A DNA stretch of 64,000 nucleotides from Dyella tabacisoli (GCF_003350925.1 NZ_KZ857185.1:1-64000); one strand, 5' to 3'; positions 1 to 10,011 are shown, numbered from the stretch's first letter. Notes: a model not told the origin generated them from the sequence alone. Made by a program: numbers and translations.

Positions 1-93
1 TCCCCCTACTAGTAGGGGGAGGCTGGGAGGGGGTGCAACCTCGCCGCAAGATTGAACCCCTCCCCAACCCTCCCCTGCTAGCAGGGGAGGGGG
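1..93. repeat. dispersed two-hairpin GC-rich repeat, copy A
   Basis: The stretch holds two C/G-rich palindromes about 40 bases apart: CCCCCTAC-TA-GTAGGGGG near the start and CTCCCCTGC-TA-GCAGGGGAG near base 80. The same layout recurs at 14121-14225 and 58477-58556, always between genes. The left edge may lie outside the window. It looks like a paired REP-type extragenic element; no transposase accompanies it. Confidence 0.7.
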
Positions 94-452
94 CTGTGTG
101 GCGTGCGTTTCATATATCGGCGACTGTGTGTAGTCGCTCCCGAGTGCGCGCACGACGCGCGCTGCTCTTCGGGGCCCCTTTGCAGCGGTGAGGCTTGGAC
201 GACAAGGCCCGCAGGGGCATCGACACGGATGTCGATGCCTTTTCGCCAGGGCAGGAAGCCCTGTCGAAAAGCCCGGCCAAGCCTCACGCACTCGCAGGGC
301 AGGATGCCCGTAGAGCGCTGCATCGGGGTGGCCTTCTCTTTGGTTACTTTCTCTTGGCCACTCAAGAGAAAGTGACTCGGACCCCGGCAGGGGTTCGAAA
401 ACCGCCGCAGGCGATCCAGCTCGCGATAACGTCAAGGAGCTAATAAGCCTCA
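94..452. other. intergenic region with a strong hairpin, no convincing gene
   Basis: About 360 bases without a credible gene lie downstream of the porin. Bases 346-373 form an 11-bp perfect inverted repeat (ACTTTCTCTTG, six-base loop, CAAGAGAAAGT) that can be extended by three pairs including one wobble. An open frame on the minus strand (78-365) crosses both this hairpin and repeat A and looks like a by-product of the repeats rather than a gene. From memory, similar EKVTKEKATP-like frames occur in other Xanthomonadales; this was not checked. Confidence 0.5.
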
Positions 453-1751
453 CTAAAACGCAACGCTAGTCTTCAACCCCAACACAAAAGCATTGCTGTT
501 CTGCCGCGTCCCCCCTGGATGCAAGATGTACTGCAAGTTCGGGCGCAGGTTGATCGAGGGAATCGGTGACCAGTTATAGAACAGTTCCGAGACGTACTCG
601 TAACCGTTCTTCACTAGCCTCGGGGTATTCGGATGGAGTTGGTTGTACAGGCGTTGATACTTGGCCAGACGGCTATTTGCATGGCTGGCGCCGATGGCGA
701 AGCCGACCATGTCGTTGGCGCGATTGAACGGGCCTTTGTATTCCATGCCCATGGCGATCTGGCGATCAGTCGCCGAGGTGTTGCGATCGGCTTGGGTAGC
801 ATTGAAGAACACCGTGGTGCCCTTACCGCTGACCTGTTGTTGAAAGCTGAGGTAGCCGCCGTAGCGGAAATCGCGCTTGAGCGCAGCACTGCCGGTGATG
901 GCGAGCGGTTGGCGATTAACGTCGTAATACAGGTCGGAGCCGCCGGCATTGTTATACCAGGCACCTACTTTGTAACTGCCGGGTAGCCCATTGGCATTCG
1001 GTGTCCAGCCAAACTCCAGCGGAATCAACGCACCGGTGGTGCCGCCGGGATTATTGAGCTTCCAGCCGTTGCGACGTGCCCAGCGATCATTCACGTAGTT
1101 GGGGTTGATCTGATAGGCGCCTATTTGCACATAGGTCTGCTCGCTGGTATGTAGCTTAAGGTGTGTGGCCCATTGGCTGGTCGGCCAGTTCACCCAGTAG
1201 TCGCCGACGATATTGCCTGGCGGCGCGCCGCAGAATGTGAGGTTTTGAAAGTCGCAGGAGAAGCTGGCGAAATCCTCGCCTACCGGCAGTCGGCCGATGC
1301 GCCAGTCGAGCTTGCCGTCGAAGAATTTCTGGTTGAGCGCGAAGACGGTCAGATGCCAGGTCTGCCCACGGCCATACACTTCCTGGATGAGCTGGTTATT
1401 GCCGATATGGGCATCGGCGCCCAGATTGCGGCCGTTGCGGTTGGTCATCATGATCTGGAAGGTGCCGCCGCTCCAGCCCCACAATTTTTCCAGATCGAGC
1501 GTGGAGCCGAGCTTCCATTGATCGGTATAACGGGTGATCTGCTTGGTACCGCCGGTGAAGTTGTGTGCCGCTTCACTGCCATAACCAAATTCGAAACGAA
1601 TGCCTTCATCGGCGAGTCGGCTGCGGGTGCCGTTCCAGTCGCCGAACAGGTAAGGGCTGTCGGTGGCCTGGCTTTGCGATGACACGGTGAAGCCGAGGAG
1701 GGCGAATAGGGTGCATGTAGCAAGTGATTTTCTAGGCGCGCTCAGGTCCAT
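453..1751 (-). CDS. OprB-family carbohydrate-selective porin
   Basis: The product is a 432-residue outer-membrane protein of the OprB carbohydrate-selective porin type, which lets sugars cross the outer membrane. The N terminus has a signal peptide ending near SSQSQA-T (about residue 30). The mature protein starts with a LFGDWNGTRSRLADEGI-like segment that is characteristic of OprB. The body is rich in aromatic and glycine-containing amphipathic strands, and the chain ends in VAF, a typical terminal beta-strand signature with a C-terminal phenylalanine. The gene is monocistronic; no regulator or sugar-use gene is next to it, so the substrate cannot be named. Confidence 0.85.
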   Translation of the reverse strand: MDLSAPRKSLATCTLFALLGFTVSSQSQATDSPYLFGDWNGTRSRLADEGIRFEFGYGSEAAHNFTGGTKQITRYTDQWKLGSTLDLEKLWGWSGGTFQIMMTNRNGRNLGADAHIGNNQLIQEVYGRGQTWHLTVFALNQKFFDGKLDWRIGRLPVGEDFASFSCDFQNLTFCGAPPGNIVGDYWVNWPTSQWATHLKLHTSEQTYVQIGAYQINPNYVNDRWARRNGWKLNNPGGTTGALIPLEFGWTPNANGLPGSYKVGAWYNNAGGSDLYYDVNRQPLAITGSAALKRDFRYGGYLSFQQQVSGKGTTVFFNATQADRNTSATDRQIAMGMEYKGPFNRANDMVGFAIGASHANSRLAKYQRLYNQLHPNTPRLVKNGYEYVSELFYNWSPIPSINLRPNLQYILHPGGTRQNSNAFVLGLKTSVAF

Positions 1752-1840
1752 GGAATGACTCCGTTGCGGCTTGAGTTGTTATTGCCTTGTGCAGGGTTTT
1801 AGTGGGCCGGAATGGTTGGCATGCAGGGTGAAGATAGAGT

Positions 1841-1880
1841 GCTCCATCCCCTTCTCTACAAGCAGTGAAGGGGATGGAGC
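1841..1880 (-). terminator. 14-bp perfect stem-loop downstream of the catalase gene
   Basis: GCTCCATCCCCTTC (1841-1854) pairs perfectly with GAAGGGGATGGAGC (1867-1880) across a 12-base loop. It lies 33 bases beyond the catalase stop codon in the direction of transcription. No clear U-tract follows, so it may act as an mRNA-stabilising hairpin rather than a classical terminator. Confidence 0.55.
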
Positions 1881-1913
1881 GTCGGTTGCTATGCCGTCGT
1901 TTTCAAACAACCA

Positions 1914-3356
1914 TCAAAGCTTGATACCCAGCGCTTTAGCCACTCCTTCGGCATACCCTTTATCTGCCTTGGCGAAGTGACCAAGCTGACGGCGCACGAT
2001 CTCTTCGGGCACGCCATGCATCGCAGCGGCGATGTTGCCGAACAACTGCTGCTTTTGGTCTGCGCTCATGAGGCGGAACAGATCGCCGGCCTGGCTGTAG
2101 TCGTCGTTGCCATCGCGATGGTTATAACGGTCTGCATCGCCGGAAATTTTCAGCGGTGGTTCTTTCACCGACGGATCTTCAACCGGGCCGCCGAAAGAGT
2201 TCGGCTCGTAGTTCACGCTGCCGCCGCCATTGCCGTCGAAGCGCATCGCACCATCGCGATAGTAGTTATGCATCGGACAACGCGGGCGGTTAACCGGTAA
2301 CTGCTCGTGATTGCCGCCAAGGCGGTAACGTGCCGCATCGGCGTAAGAGAAAATACGAAACTGCAACATCTTGTCCGGGCTATGGCTGATGCCTGGGACG
2401 ACATTGGCGGGAGAGAAGCTCGATTGCTCTACTTCGGCGTGATAGTTCTCCGGGTTCTGATTGAGTTCCAGTACGCCCACTTCAATCAGCGGGTAGTCCT
2501 TGTGCGGCCATATCTTGGTCAGATCGAAGGGGTTGTACGACGTCTTTTCGGCGTCGGCCTCGGGCATCACCTGCACATACATGGTCCAGCGCGGAAACTC
2601 TTTACGCTCGATGGCCTCGTACAGGTCGCGCTGGTGTGACTCGCGATCCGCGCCGATCACGTTCGCCGCATGCTCGTTAGTCCAGTTCTTGATGCCTTGC
2701 TGAGTCTTGAAGTGGAATTTCACCCAATGACGCTCGCCGGCCTCGTTCCAGAAGCTGAAGGTATGACTGCCGAAACCGTCGATGTGACGCAGGCTCGCCG
2801 GCAGGCCGCGATCGCTCATCAAGATGGTTACTTGATGCAGCGACTCAGGTGACAGCGACCAGAAGTCCCACATGGCGGTCGCGTTACGCATATTGGTGCG
2901 CGGGTCGCGCTTCTGCGTATGGATAAAGTCAGGGAACTTGTAGGGGTCGCGCACAAAAAATATCGGGGTGTTGTTGCCGACCAGATCCCAGTTGCCTTCT
3001 TCGGTATAGAACTTCAGTGCGAAGCCGCGTACATCACGTTCGGCATCGGCGGCGCCGCGCTCACCGGCGACGGTGGAGAAGCGCAATAGCAGCGGCGTTT
3101 TGCTGCCCGGCTTGAACACCTTGGCGAGCGAGTACCGGGTGATGTCGTGGGTGATGCTGAGGGTGCCGAAGGCGGCGGAGCCTTTGGCGTGCACTACACG
3201 CTCGGGGATGCGCTCGCGGTTGAAATGAGCGTGCTTCTCGAACAGTTGGTGATCTTGCACCAGCAGCGGGCCACGCGGGCCGGCGGTGAGGCTGTTCTGG
3301 TTGTCGGGAATCGGCGCGCCTGCGGCGGTGGTGAGGGTCTTGCGATGGCTGCTCAT
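1914..3356 (-). CDS. monofunctional haem catalase
   Basis: This 480-residue protein is a small-subunit catalase that converts hydrogen peroxide to water and oxygen. The catalytic histidine is His56 in VVHAKG, the distal asparagine is about Asn129 in the segment [13 protein letters not shown], and the proximal haem tyrosine sits in [11 protein letters not shown] near residue 340. Length and the absence of a C-terminal flavodoxin-like domain fit the clade 3, NADPH-binding type. No signal peptide is visible, so it is probably cytoplasmic. It stands alone, with its own hairpin downstream. No OxyR-like site was recognised upstream. Confidence 0.95.
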   Translation of the reverse strand: MSSHRKTLTTAAGAPIPDNQNSLTAGPRGPLLVQDHQLFEKHAHFNRERIPERVVHAKGSAAFGTLSITHDITRYSLAKVFKPGSKTPLLLRFSTVAGERGAADAERDVRGFALKFYTEEGNWDLVGNNTPIFFVRDPYKFPDFIHTQKRDPRTNMRNATAMWDFWSLSPESLHQVTILMSDRGLPASLRHIDGFGSHTFSFWNEAGERHWVKFHFKTQQGIKNWTNEHAANVIGADRESHQRDLYEAIERKEFPRWTMYVQVMPEADAEKTSYNPFDLTKIWPHKDYPLIEVGVLELNQNPENYHAEVEQSSFSPANVVPGISHSPDKMLQFRIFSYADAARYRLGGNHEQLPVNRPRCPMHNYYRDGAMRFDGNGGGSVNYEPNSFGGPVEDPSVKEPPLKISGDADRYNHRDGNDDYSQAGDLFRLMSADQKQQLFGNIAAAMHGVPEEIVRRQLGHFAKADKGYAEGVAKALGIKL

Positions 3357-3574
3357 GGGCGGATCCCTTTCTGAGTGGCTTGAATGTGGCTTGCAGCAAC
3401 TAATGGAGTGGCTGGTGTCGGCCGGCTTGAACTGGAATCTACGCAGATCGGGCGATTGATGGAAGTCGATTCTTTCAATACATGCGATAGCTGATGGCTA
3501 TCAATGGGCGGGTTGCCCCGAATGTACTGCGCCAACACGATATCTGACGTCGATTCACTGCCGAGTGATTGGCG

Positions 3575-4180
3575 TCAGCCGATCAATTCGAGTGCCAGTG
3601 CCTGGGTGGCTTCGCGAATCTCATTGCGAAACGCTGCGTCGTCGAAGGTGCGTGCCAGCACCATACCGCCAACGCACAAAGCGGTGAGGGCGAGCCCGCG
3701 TTGATGTGCTTTTTCCTTGGGCATGTCATCCGGGTTATCCAACGGTGGCAGACCATCGGCAAAGATACCGGCCATGCGCACCAATAGATCGAAATAGGCC
3801 TGTTTGACGCGCGGACTTGCCCTGGCCGCGTCGGACGGTAACGCAATCATGGGGCAGTGGCCGTCGATATCGTCCAGATGCGAGCGCGAAAGGTAGGCTT
3901 GAATCATCTGCTTGGCATGCGCTTTGCCGCATCGCGTTGGATCGAAATCCAAGCCTTCCCAACGGTCGGCCGGGTTGAAGTTCTGGAAGGCGATCACCGC
4001 TTCGGCGAACAGATCTTCCTTGGTCTTGAAATGATTGTAGAAACCGCCGCGGGTCAGGCCAGCGTGCCCCATGATTTCGTCGATCGAGACGCTGACGAAG
4101 CCTTTGCGGTTAAACAGTTCGCGGGCGCATTCCACGATGCGATCACGTGTTTTCTGCTTGTGTTCGGTGGTGTAAGGCAT
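3575..4180 (-). CDS. TetR/AcrR-family transcriptional regulator
   Basis: From the ATG at 4180 the protein is 201 residues. An in-frame upstream extension to 4423 exists, but it would run through the operator and into the divergent gene, so the shorter start is preferred. Residues 1-50 carry the TetR helix-turn-helix (TRDRIVECARELFNRKGF, then ISIDEI/GLTRGGFYNHF-like residues). The C-terminal half resembles the NemR/AcuR-like ligand-binding subgroup, which often senses electrophiles. It is transcribed divergently from a glutathione S-transferase and probably represses it and itself through the palindrome between them. Confidence 0.88.
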   Translation of the reverse strand: MPYTTEHKQKTRDRIVECARELFNRKGFVSVSIDEIMGHAGLTRGGFYNHFKTKEDLFAEAVIAFQNFNPADRWEGLDFDPTRCGKAHAKQMIQAYLSRSHLDDIDGHCPMIALPSDAARASPRVKQAYFDLLVRMAGIFADGLPPLDNPDDMPKEKAHQRGLALTALCVGGMVLARTFDDAAFRNEIREATQALALELIG

Positions 4181-4222
4181 GGCTGGCTCCAAGTGACTGG
4201 AAGAGCGTAGCGTGTCACCAGA

Positions 4223-4240
4223 ATATGTTCTTGAACATAT
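4223..4240. promoter_or_regulatory. probable TetR operator palindrome
   Basis: ATATGTTC-TT-GAACATAT is a perfect 8+2+8 inverted repeat in the 132-base gap between the divergent regulator and the glutathione S-transferase gene. TetR-family dimers typically bind palindromes of this size in this position. Assignment to this regulator is inferred from location. Confidence 0.7.
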
Positions 4241-4312
4241 GTTGTTCGCTGCCAGACTGCGCCCGTTCACCAGCCTCACCACCTCAGCCTCAATCATCCA
4301 GGAGAGAGTCGT

Positions 4313-4942
4313 ATGAAGCTCTATTACGCAGAGACATTGAATCCACGTAAATCTTGCGCGGTCGCGAAATATCTCGGTTCGCCCGTGGAGTTCGTGCGGA
4401 TAGCACTGGAACACGGCGAACACCTCAAGCCGGAATATCTGGCCAAAAACCCGAATGGAAAAGTGCCGCTACTGGTCGATGGCGATCTCATATTGTGGGA
4501 AAGCGCGGCGATCATGACGCATCTGGCGGTGAAGGCCGGTTCCAATCTATGGCCCAGCGACGGTGCGCAACAAGTCGAGGTAATGCGTTGGCTGTCCTGG
4601 GACTTGGCGCATTTTTCGCGCCATGGCGGGGCGCTGTATTTCGAGAACTACGTCAAGCCCGCGATAAGGATGGGCGAGACGGATGCGGCTGTGGTGGCAG
4701 AGGCGACTAAGTTCTTCAAACGCTTCGCCGGCATACTCGATGAGCATCTGGCCGACCGTCGCTACCTTGTAGCCGATCAGCTCAGCCTTGCCGACTTTGC
4801 GGTCGCCTCGGTTTTGCCTTGGGCCAAGGAGGCGAAATTGCCGCTGGAAGGGTTTACCCACATTGTCCGTTGGCATGATCGGATGATGGAGCTGCCGGCA
4901 TGGCGCGAACCGTTCCCGACGCCGCTTTCGGCAGCGGCTTGA
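4313..4942 (+). CDS. glutathione S-transferase family protein
   Basis: This 209-residue protein has an N-terminal thioredoxin-fold domain (about residues 1-80) with the glutathione gamma-glutamyl-binding ESAAI motif, and an all-helical C-terminal domain containing ADFAVASVLPW. It probably conjugates glutathione to electrophiles or handles glutathione adducts in the cytoplasm. A GGAGAG ribosome-binding site sits just before the ATG. It is divergent from the TetR gene and shares the operator region, pointing to induction by an electrophile or xenobiotic. The substrate cannot be predicted. Confidence 0.9.
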   Translation: MKLYYAETLNPRKSCAVAKYLGSPVEFVRIALEHGEHLKPEYLAKNPNGKVPLLVDGDLILWESAAIMTHLAVKAGSNLWPSDGAQQVEVMRWLSWDLAHFSRHGGALYFENYVKPAIRMGETDAAVVAEATKFFKRFAGILDEHLADRRYLVADQLSLADFAVASVLPWAKEAKLPLEGFTHIVRWHDRMMELPAWREPFPTPLSAAA

Positions 4943-4955
4943 GTCGTTGACTAAC

Positions 4956-4980
4956 GCTCCCCTTGCATCGCAGGGGGAGC
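4956..4980. terminator. hairpin between convergent gst and mutS
   Basis: GCTCCCC (4956-4962) pairs with GGGGAGC (4974-4980) across an 11-base loop, in the 45-base gap between the ends of two convergent genes. The U-tract is weak, so it may be a partial terminator serving both directions. Confidence 0.5.
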
Positions 4981-4987
4981 TGACCCG

Positions 4988-7600
4988 TCAGAGCAGCGCC
5001 TTAAGCCGATATAGCGCTTCCAACGCTTCGCGCGGCGCGAGTGCATCGGGGTCCATCGCCTCCAGCGCGCGCTCCACCGCCGAAGGTGCCGACGGTGCGA
5101 ATAACCCGAGTTGCGGCGAGCTTTCGCTGACGGGATGAGCCGCTGAAGCATGCGCATGCATGCCACGCTCCAGTTCGGCCAAGGTGCGTCGCGCATCGGC
5201 GATCACTGATTTAGGCAAGCCTGCCAGCGCTGCGACTTGCAGGCCAAAGCTGCGATTGGCAGGCCCCTCTTTCACCGCATGCATAAACACCAGTTGCTCG
5301 CCGTACTCGACCGCATCCAGATGCACATTGGCGATGGTGGTGTATTCGCCGGCCAGCTCGGTCAACTCAAAATAATGTGTGGCAAACAAGGTGTAGGCGC
5401 GGCTGGCGGCTGCCAAATGCACGGCGGCTGCGCGAGCCAGTGCCAAACCGTCGTAGGTGCTGGTGCCGCGGCCGACTTCATCCATCAATACCAGGCTGTG
5501 TTCGGTAGCGTTATGCAGGATATTGGCGGTCTCGCTCATCTCCACCATAAAGGTGGACTGGCCGCGGGAGAGATCGTCGCCGGCGCCGATACGGGTAAAT
5601 ATGCGGTCGATCGGTCCAATCACCGCGCGGCTGGCCGGCACGTAGCTGCCGATATGCGCAAGCAGCACGATCAAGGCGTTCTGCCGCATGTAGGTGGATT
5701 TACCACCCATGTTCGGGCCGGTGATGACCAGCATGCGGCGATGATTATCGTCGAGGCACAGATCGTTCGGCTCGAACGGTTCGTCGCGGACTTTTTCAAC
5801 CACCGGGTGGCGGCCGCGTTCGATGGCGATGCCGGGTTCGTCGGTGAGTTCCGGCGCGCTCCAATCCAGCACACTGGCACGCTCGGCCAAGTTGGCCAGT
5901 ACGTCCAGTTCGGCCATCGCGTTGGCGGCGGCTTTCAGCGGTTCGAGTTTTTCAGTGAGGGTGTCGAGCAAGGCTTCGTAAAGGGCGCGCTCACGCATCA
6001 GCGAGCGCTCTTTCGCCGACAGTACTTTGTCTTCGAAGGTTTTCAATTCTTCGGTGATATAGCGCTCGGCATTCTTGGTGGTTTGCCGACGTGTGTAATG
6101 CGTAGGCGCTTTGTCCGATTGACCCTTGCTGATCTCGATGTAGTAACCGTGCACTCGGTTGTAGCCGACCTTGAGCGTGGCGATGCCGCTGGCCGCTTTC
6201 TCGCGCTCTTCCAACTCGACCAGGTACTGGTCGGCATGGGTGGAGAGGCGCCGCAGCTCATCGAGTTCGGCGTCGTAACCGTCGGCGATCACGCCACCAT
6301 CACGTTGCAAGACCGGCGGTTGCGCCACGACAGCGCGCGCGAGCAGGGCGGCGGTATCGGCATGGTCGCCGATATGCGCGACGAGTGCGTGCAGCAGCGG
6401 GCTATCCAGGGTAGCTATGCGCTCACGCAAGGTCGGTGCGGCGGCGAGGCCATCGCGCAAGGTGGACAGATCGCGTGGCCGTGCCGAGCGCAGCGCGATG
6501 CGCGCGAGAATGCGCTCCAAGTCGCCAATGCCGCGCAATTGCTCGCGCAAACCTTCGTGACGGCGGTTATCGATCAGTGTGCCGATAGCCTGATGGCGCC
6601 GGCGCAGCAAGTCGCGCGAGCGCAGTGGGCGATTCAACCAGCGACGCAGCAGGCGTGCACCCATCGGCGTCACGGTTTCGTCCAGCACGCCCAGCATGGT
6701 GTGCTCTGTGCGGCCGCTGGGATGGGTGTCCAGCTCCAGATTGCGGCGGGTTGCCGCATCCAGTGCAATGGTTTCGCTGGCGCTTTCCACCGCCATGCCG
6801 GAGAGATGCGGCAGCGCGCTCTTCTGGGTTTCTTCGACATAGCCGAGCAGGCAGCCGGCGGCGGCAATCGCCAGTGGCAGATTCTCTACCCCGAAGCCGC
6901 CGAGATCGTGCGTGCCGAAAAAGCGATTCAATTCGCGCCGGGCGGCATCGGCGTCGAAGTGCCACGGCGCCCGTTTGCGCAGGCCGGGCAAGGTGCTGAC
7001 GAGTTTGGGCCAGGCAACGTCCTCGCCGACCAGGGTTTCTGCGGGCTGCAGTCGTGCCAGCTCGGCAGCCAGTGCCTCTGCGCTAGGCACTTCGCTGAGC
7101 AGGAAACGGCCGCTGGATAGATCGACCCAGGCAAGGCCATGCGCGCCGCCCGCGCCAGCGGCGATCGCCAGCAGCAGGTTGTCGCGACGTTCTTCCAGCA
7201 ACGCGGCATCGGTGACGGTGCCGGGGGTGACAATGCGCACCACCTTGCGTTCTACCGGGCCCTTGGAGGTGGCCGGGTCGCCAATCTGCTCGCAGATAGC
7301 GACCGATTCGCCTAGCCGGACCAGCCGCGCCAGATAATTTTCCGCCGCGTGATACGGCACCCCCGCCATCGGAATCGGCTGGCCGGCCGATTGACCGCGT
7401 TGCGTCAGCGTAATGTCGAGCAGTCGCGCCGCTTTGCGCGCATCGTCGTAGAACAGTTCGTAGAAATCGCCCATACGGAAAAACAGCAGCACATCGGGGT
7501 GCGTGGCCTTGGCGGCGAGGTATTGCCTCATAAACGGCGTGTGTTCCTTCACCGGATGAAAGGGGGCGGCATCGGTGTGAAGGGTGGCAGAATCGTTCAT
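4988..7600 (-). CDS. mutS: DNA mismatch repair protein MutS
   Basis: This 870-residue protein recognises mismatches and starts methyl-directed repair with MutL, which is encoded at 47.6 kb. The N-terminal mismatch-binding domain carries the FYELF segment (Phe-x-Glu motif). The C-terminal ATPase has Walker [10 protein letters not shown], Walker [13 protein letters not shown] and the dimerisation helix-turn-helix region, followed by a short variable tail. Length is near the usual 850-880. The ATG at 7600 is preceded by a 150-base divergent region shared with pncC. Confidence 0.97.
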   Translation of the reverse strand: MNDSATLHTDAAPFHPVKEHTPFMRQYLAAKATHPDVLLFFRMGDFYELFYDDARKAARLLDITLTQRGQSAGQPIPMAGVPYHAAENYLARLVRLGESVAICEQIGDPATSKGPVERKVVRIVTPGTVTDAALLEERRDNLLLAIAAGAGGAHGLAWVDLSSGRFLLSEVPSAEALAAELARLQPAETLVGEDVAWPKLVSTLPGLRKRAPWHFDADAARRELNRFFGTHDLGGFGVENLPLAIAAAGCLLGYVEETQKSALPHLSGMAVESASETIALDAATRRNLELDTHPSGRTEHTMLGVLDETVTPMGARLLRRWLNRPLRSRDLLRRRHQAIGTLIDNRRHEGLREQLRGIGDLERILARIALRSARPRDLSTLRDGLAAAPTLRERIATLDSPLLHALVAHIGDHADTAALLARAVVAQPPVLQRDGGVIADGYDAELDELRRLSTHADQYLVELEEREKAASGIATLKVGYNRVHGYYIEISKGQSDKAPTHYTRRQTTKNAERYITEELKTFEDKVLSAKERSLMRERALYEALLDTLTEKLEPLKAAANAMAELDVLANLAERASVLDWSAPELTDEPGIAIERGRHPVVEKVRDEPFEPNDLCLDDNHRRMLVITGPNMGGKSTYMRQNALIVLLAHIGSYVPASRAVIGPIDRIFTRIGAGDDLSRGQSTFMVEMSETANILHNATEHSLVLMDEVGRGTSTYDGLALARAAAVHLAAASRAYTLFATHYFELTELAGEYTTIANVHLDAVEYGEQLVFMHAVKEGPANRSFGLQVAALAGLPKSVIADARRTLAELERGMHAHASAAHPVSESSPQLGLFAPSAPSAVERALEAMDPDALAPREALEALYRLKALL

Positions 7601-7756
7601 GTATCCGGGCTGGCGTGGGTGAGCTGGGTATTGTCGTTCACGGCCGCCGGGTTTGCACTGCGCGACGAGCAGGCTCTCAATGGTGGTGATGATTTGCAGT
7701 CGCGATGATTTCCGCTACAACAAGAGGGAATTCCCTCCGCTTCCCTGGTTGCCGTG

Positions 7757-8269
7757 ATGTCTTTGCTTTCCGATGTTCCCACTGATACCGATCTGCAGGT
7801 TCTCGCCGATGCCCTGGGCGTGCAGCTACGCGCTACGCATCAACGCCTGGTCACCGCTGAAAGTTGCACGGGTGGCTGGATCGCCAAGGTGGCCACCGAT
7901 ATCGCCGGTTCGTCGGACTGGTTCGACTGCGGCATTGTCGCCTACAGCTACGAGGCCAAGCAGGCGCTGCTTGGGGTGCGTCCGCAAACGCTTGAAATAC
8001 ATGGCGCTGTCAGCCGCGAGACGGCGATGGAGATGGTTTCCGGGGCGCTTATCACCGCGGGTGCCAGCCTTGCCGTGGCTGTGACCGGCATCGCCGGCCC
8101 AGGTGGCGGTAGCGAGGACAAGCCGGTCGGTACAGTCTGGGTCGCCTGGAAGCGCCGCGGCGGCTATGCCCGCGCGGAAGTGTTTCATTTTGCTGGTGAT
8201 CGTGAAGCAGTGCGGCGGCAGACGGTGGCGAAGGCGCTCATCGGCGTGCGGGATATGCTGACGGCATAA
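7757..8269 (+). CDS. pncC: nicotinamide-nucleotide amidohydrolase (CinA C-terminal domain protein)
   Basis: The protein is about 170 residues and consists only of the CinA C-terminal domain. It hydrolyses nicotinamide mononucleotide to nicotinate mononucleotide and ammonia in pyridine-nucleotide salvage. The family signature TAESCTGG lies near residue 35, with the catalytic serine in it, and GIAGPGGGSEDKPVGTV follows. The N-terminal COG1058 domain of full CinA is absent, as in E. coli PncC. A GTG one codon upstream is an alternative start. It sits directly before recA, the usual position in this order. Confidence 0.93.
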   Translation: MSLLSDVPTDTDLQVLADALGVQLRATHQRLVTAESCTGGWIAKVATDIAGSSDWFDCGIVAYSYEAKQALLGVRPQTLEIHGAVSRETAMEMVSGALITAGASLAVAVTGIAGPGGGSEDKPVGTVWVAWKRRGGYARAEVFHFAGDREAVRRQTVAKALIGVRDMLTA

Positions 8270-8392
8270 TCAGCCGCCGCCGTCTGACCCGGCCCGGCAA
8301 TGTGGGATACTTTCAAGTCAGCAGGTCGCAGCCCGTGAGATTCACTCCGGGCATCATGCACTCCATTCACAGCCACTCCAGGATTCACGACA

Positions 8393-9424
8393 ATGGATGA
8401 CAACAAGCGCAAAGCGCTCACCTCCGCTCTCGGCCAGATCGAAAAGCAGTTCGGCAAAGGTGCCGTCATGCGTTTAGGCGACCGTGTAGGCGAGGCTATT
8501 GAGACAGTCTCCACCGGTTCGCTGGGCCTGGACATTGCCCTGGGTATCGGTGGCCTGCCGCGTGGTCGTGTGGTCGAGATCTACGGCCCGGAATCCTCCG
8601 GTAAAACCACGCTGACCCTGCAAGTCATCGCCAGTTGCCAGAAAGCCGGCGGTACGGCGGCGTTTGTCGATGCCGAGCACGCACTGGACCCTTCCTATGC
8701 CGAAAAGCTCGGTGTCAACGTCGACGATCTGCTGGTTTCGCAGCCCGATACCGGTGAGCAAGCGCTGGAAATCGCCGACATGCTGGTGCGCTCCGGCGCG
8801 GTAGACGTGGTGGTGGTCGACTCGGTCGCCGCATTGACGCCGAAGGCTGAAATCGAAGGTGAGATGGGCGACTCGCACGTTGGCCTGCATGCACGCTTGA
8901 TGAGCCAGGCCCTGCGCAAACTCACTGCCAATATCAAGAAGTCGAATTGCCTGGTGATCTTCATCAACCAGATCCGCATGAAGATCGGCGTGATGTTCGG
9001 CAGCCCGGAAACCACCACCGGTGGCAATGCGTTGAAGTTCTACGCCTCGGTGCGCCTGGACATCCGCCGCATTGGCGCGGTGAAGAAGGGCGACGAAGTG
9101 ATCGGTTCGGAAACCCGCGTCAAAGTGGTCAAGAACAAGGTGGCACCGCCGTTCCGCCAGGCCGAATTCGAAATCCTCTATGGCGAAGGTACCTCGCGTG
9201 AGGGTGAGATCATCGAGCTGGGCGTGGCACAGAACCTGATCGACAAATCCGGCGCCTGGTACAGCTACAAGGGCGACCGCATCGGCCAGGGCAAGGAGAA
9301 CGTGCGCCAGTTCCTGCGCGATAATCCGGCCATTGCCAATGAGGTCGACCTGGAGCTTCGTAAGCGCTTGCTGGTGACTGGCAAAAGTGCGGCGACATCG
9401 GAAGAGGCGCTTGCTGAGGCGTAA
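8393..9424 (+). CDS. recA: recombinase RecA
   Basis: This 343-residue ATP-dependent strand-exchange protein drives homologous recombination and LexA cleavage. Walker [10 protein letters not shown] lies near residues 66-74, followed by the [14 protein letters not shown] core and a C terminus rich in glutamate and alanine. The ATG follows a CCAGGA-like ribosome-binding site. No lexA gene lies between it and pncC, and no clear LexA box was seen in the 120 bases upstream. recX follows 92 bases later and is probably co-transcribed. Confidence 0.98.
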   Translation: MDDNKRKALTSALGQIEKQFGKGAVMRLGDRVGEAIETVSTGSLGLDIALGIGGLPRGRVVEIYGPESSGKTTLTLQVIASCQKAGGTAAFVDAEHALDPSYAEKLGVNVDDLLVSQPDTGEQALEIADMLVRSGAVDVVVVDSVAALTPKAEIEGEMGDSHVGLHARLMSQALRKLTANIKKSNCLVIFINQIRMKIGVMFGSPETTTGGNALKFYASVRLDIRRIGAVKKGDEVIGSETRVKVVKNKVAPPFRQAEFEILYGEGTSREGEIIELGVAQNLIDKSGAWYSYKGDRIGQGKENVRQFLRDNPAIANEVDLELRKRLLVTGKSAATSEEALAEA

Positions 9425-9516
9425 GGTTTGCGCTCCTGCGCTCCCCCTTGCTATGCATGGACGAGGTAGAGCCTCGTTGTTGCATCACTCTATTTCCGCA
9501 GAAGCAGCTCAATCCT

Positions 9517-10011
9517 ATGAGCCGACGGCGCGACAAGTCCGGTGACGAAAAACCCAAGCCCAGTGCCTATGACAAGGCGCTGGGCTTGCTCGCGCGTCGC
9601 GAGCACTCCCGCCGCGAATTGAAGCTCAAGCTGCGCCAGCGCGGCTACGAGGGCGAAGAGGCCGGGGCCGCGCTGGACCGACTCGGGGAGCAAAGCTATC
9701 AAGATGACGATCGCTTCGCCGAAATACTGGTGCGCAACCGGTCGGGACAGGGCTATGGGCCACAGCGGCTGCGGGCTGAATTGAAAAGCCATGGCTTGTC
9801 CGATGCCCGCATTCGCGAGCTGCTGGACGCTGCCGGGATCGACTGGACGGCCTTGGCCGCCGCTCAGTTGCGCCGTCGCTACGGCGCCGCGGCCACGGTC
9901 GACCCCGCCGAACGTACCCGCTGGGCGCAATTTCTCTTGCGCAGAGGCTTTGCCGCCGCCACAGTACGGAGTGTTACCCACGCCGAAGTGGACGAAACTG
10001 CAGACGATTGA
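9517..10011 (+). CDS. recX: regulatory protein RecX
   Basis: This 164-residue protein modulates RecA by capping its filaments. It shows the three-helix repeats of the family: LLARREHSRRELKLKLRQRGY, a central GPQRLRAELKSHGLSD-type repeat, and FLLRRGF near the end. Dense arginine content is usual. The start chosen is the ATG before SRRRDKSGDEK; an in-frame upstream start at 9448 would add 23 unlikely residues. Its position directly behind recA matches the conserved recA-recX pair. Confidence 0.92.
   Translation: MSRRRDKSGDEKPKPSAYDKALGLLARREHSRRELKLKLRQRGYEGEEAGAALDRLGEQSYQDDDRFAEILVRNRSGQGYGPQRLRAELKSHGLSDARIRELLDAAGIDWTALAAAQLRRRYGAAATVDPAERTRWAQFLLRRGFAAATVRSVTHAEVDETADD

Noticed and set aside
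78..365. Minus-strand 95-codon frame with EKVTKEKATP
   Set aside because: It crosses repeat A and a perfect hairpin and has no ribosome-binding site; treated as repeat-derived.
5237..7120. Long plus-strand open frame of 627 codons
   Set aside because: It lies wholly antisense to mutS, has no recognisable domain, and is rich in Gly/Ala/Gln/His as expected from reading GC-rich coding DNA backwards.
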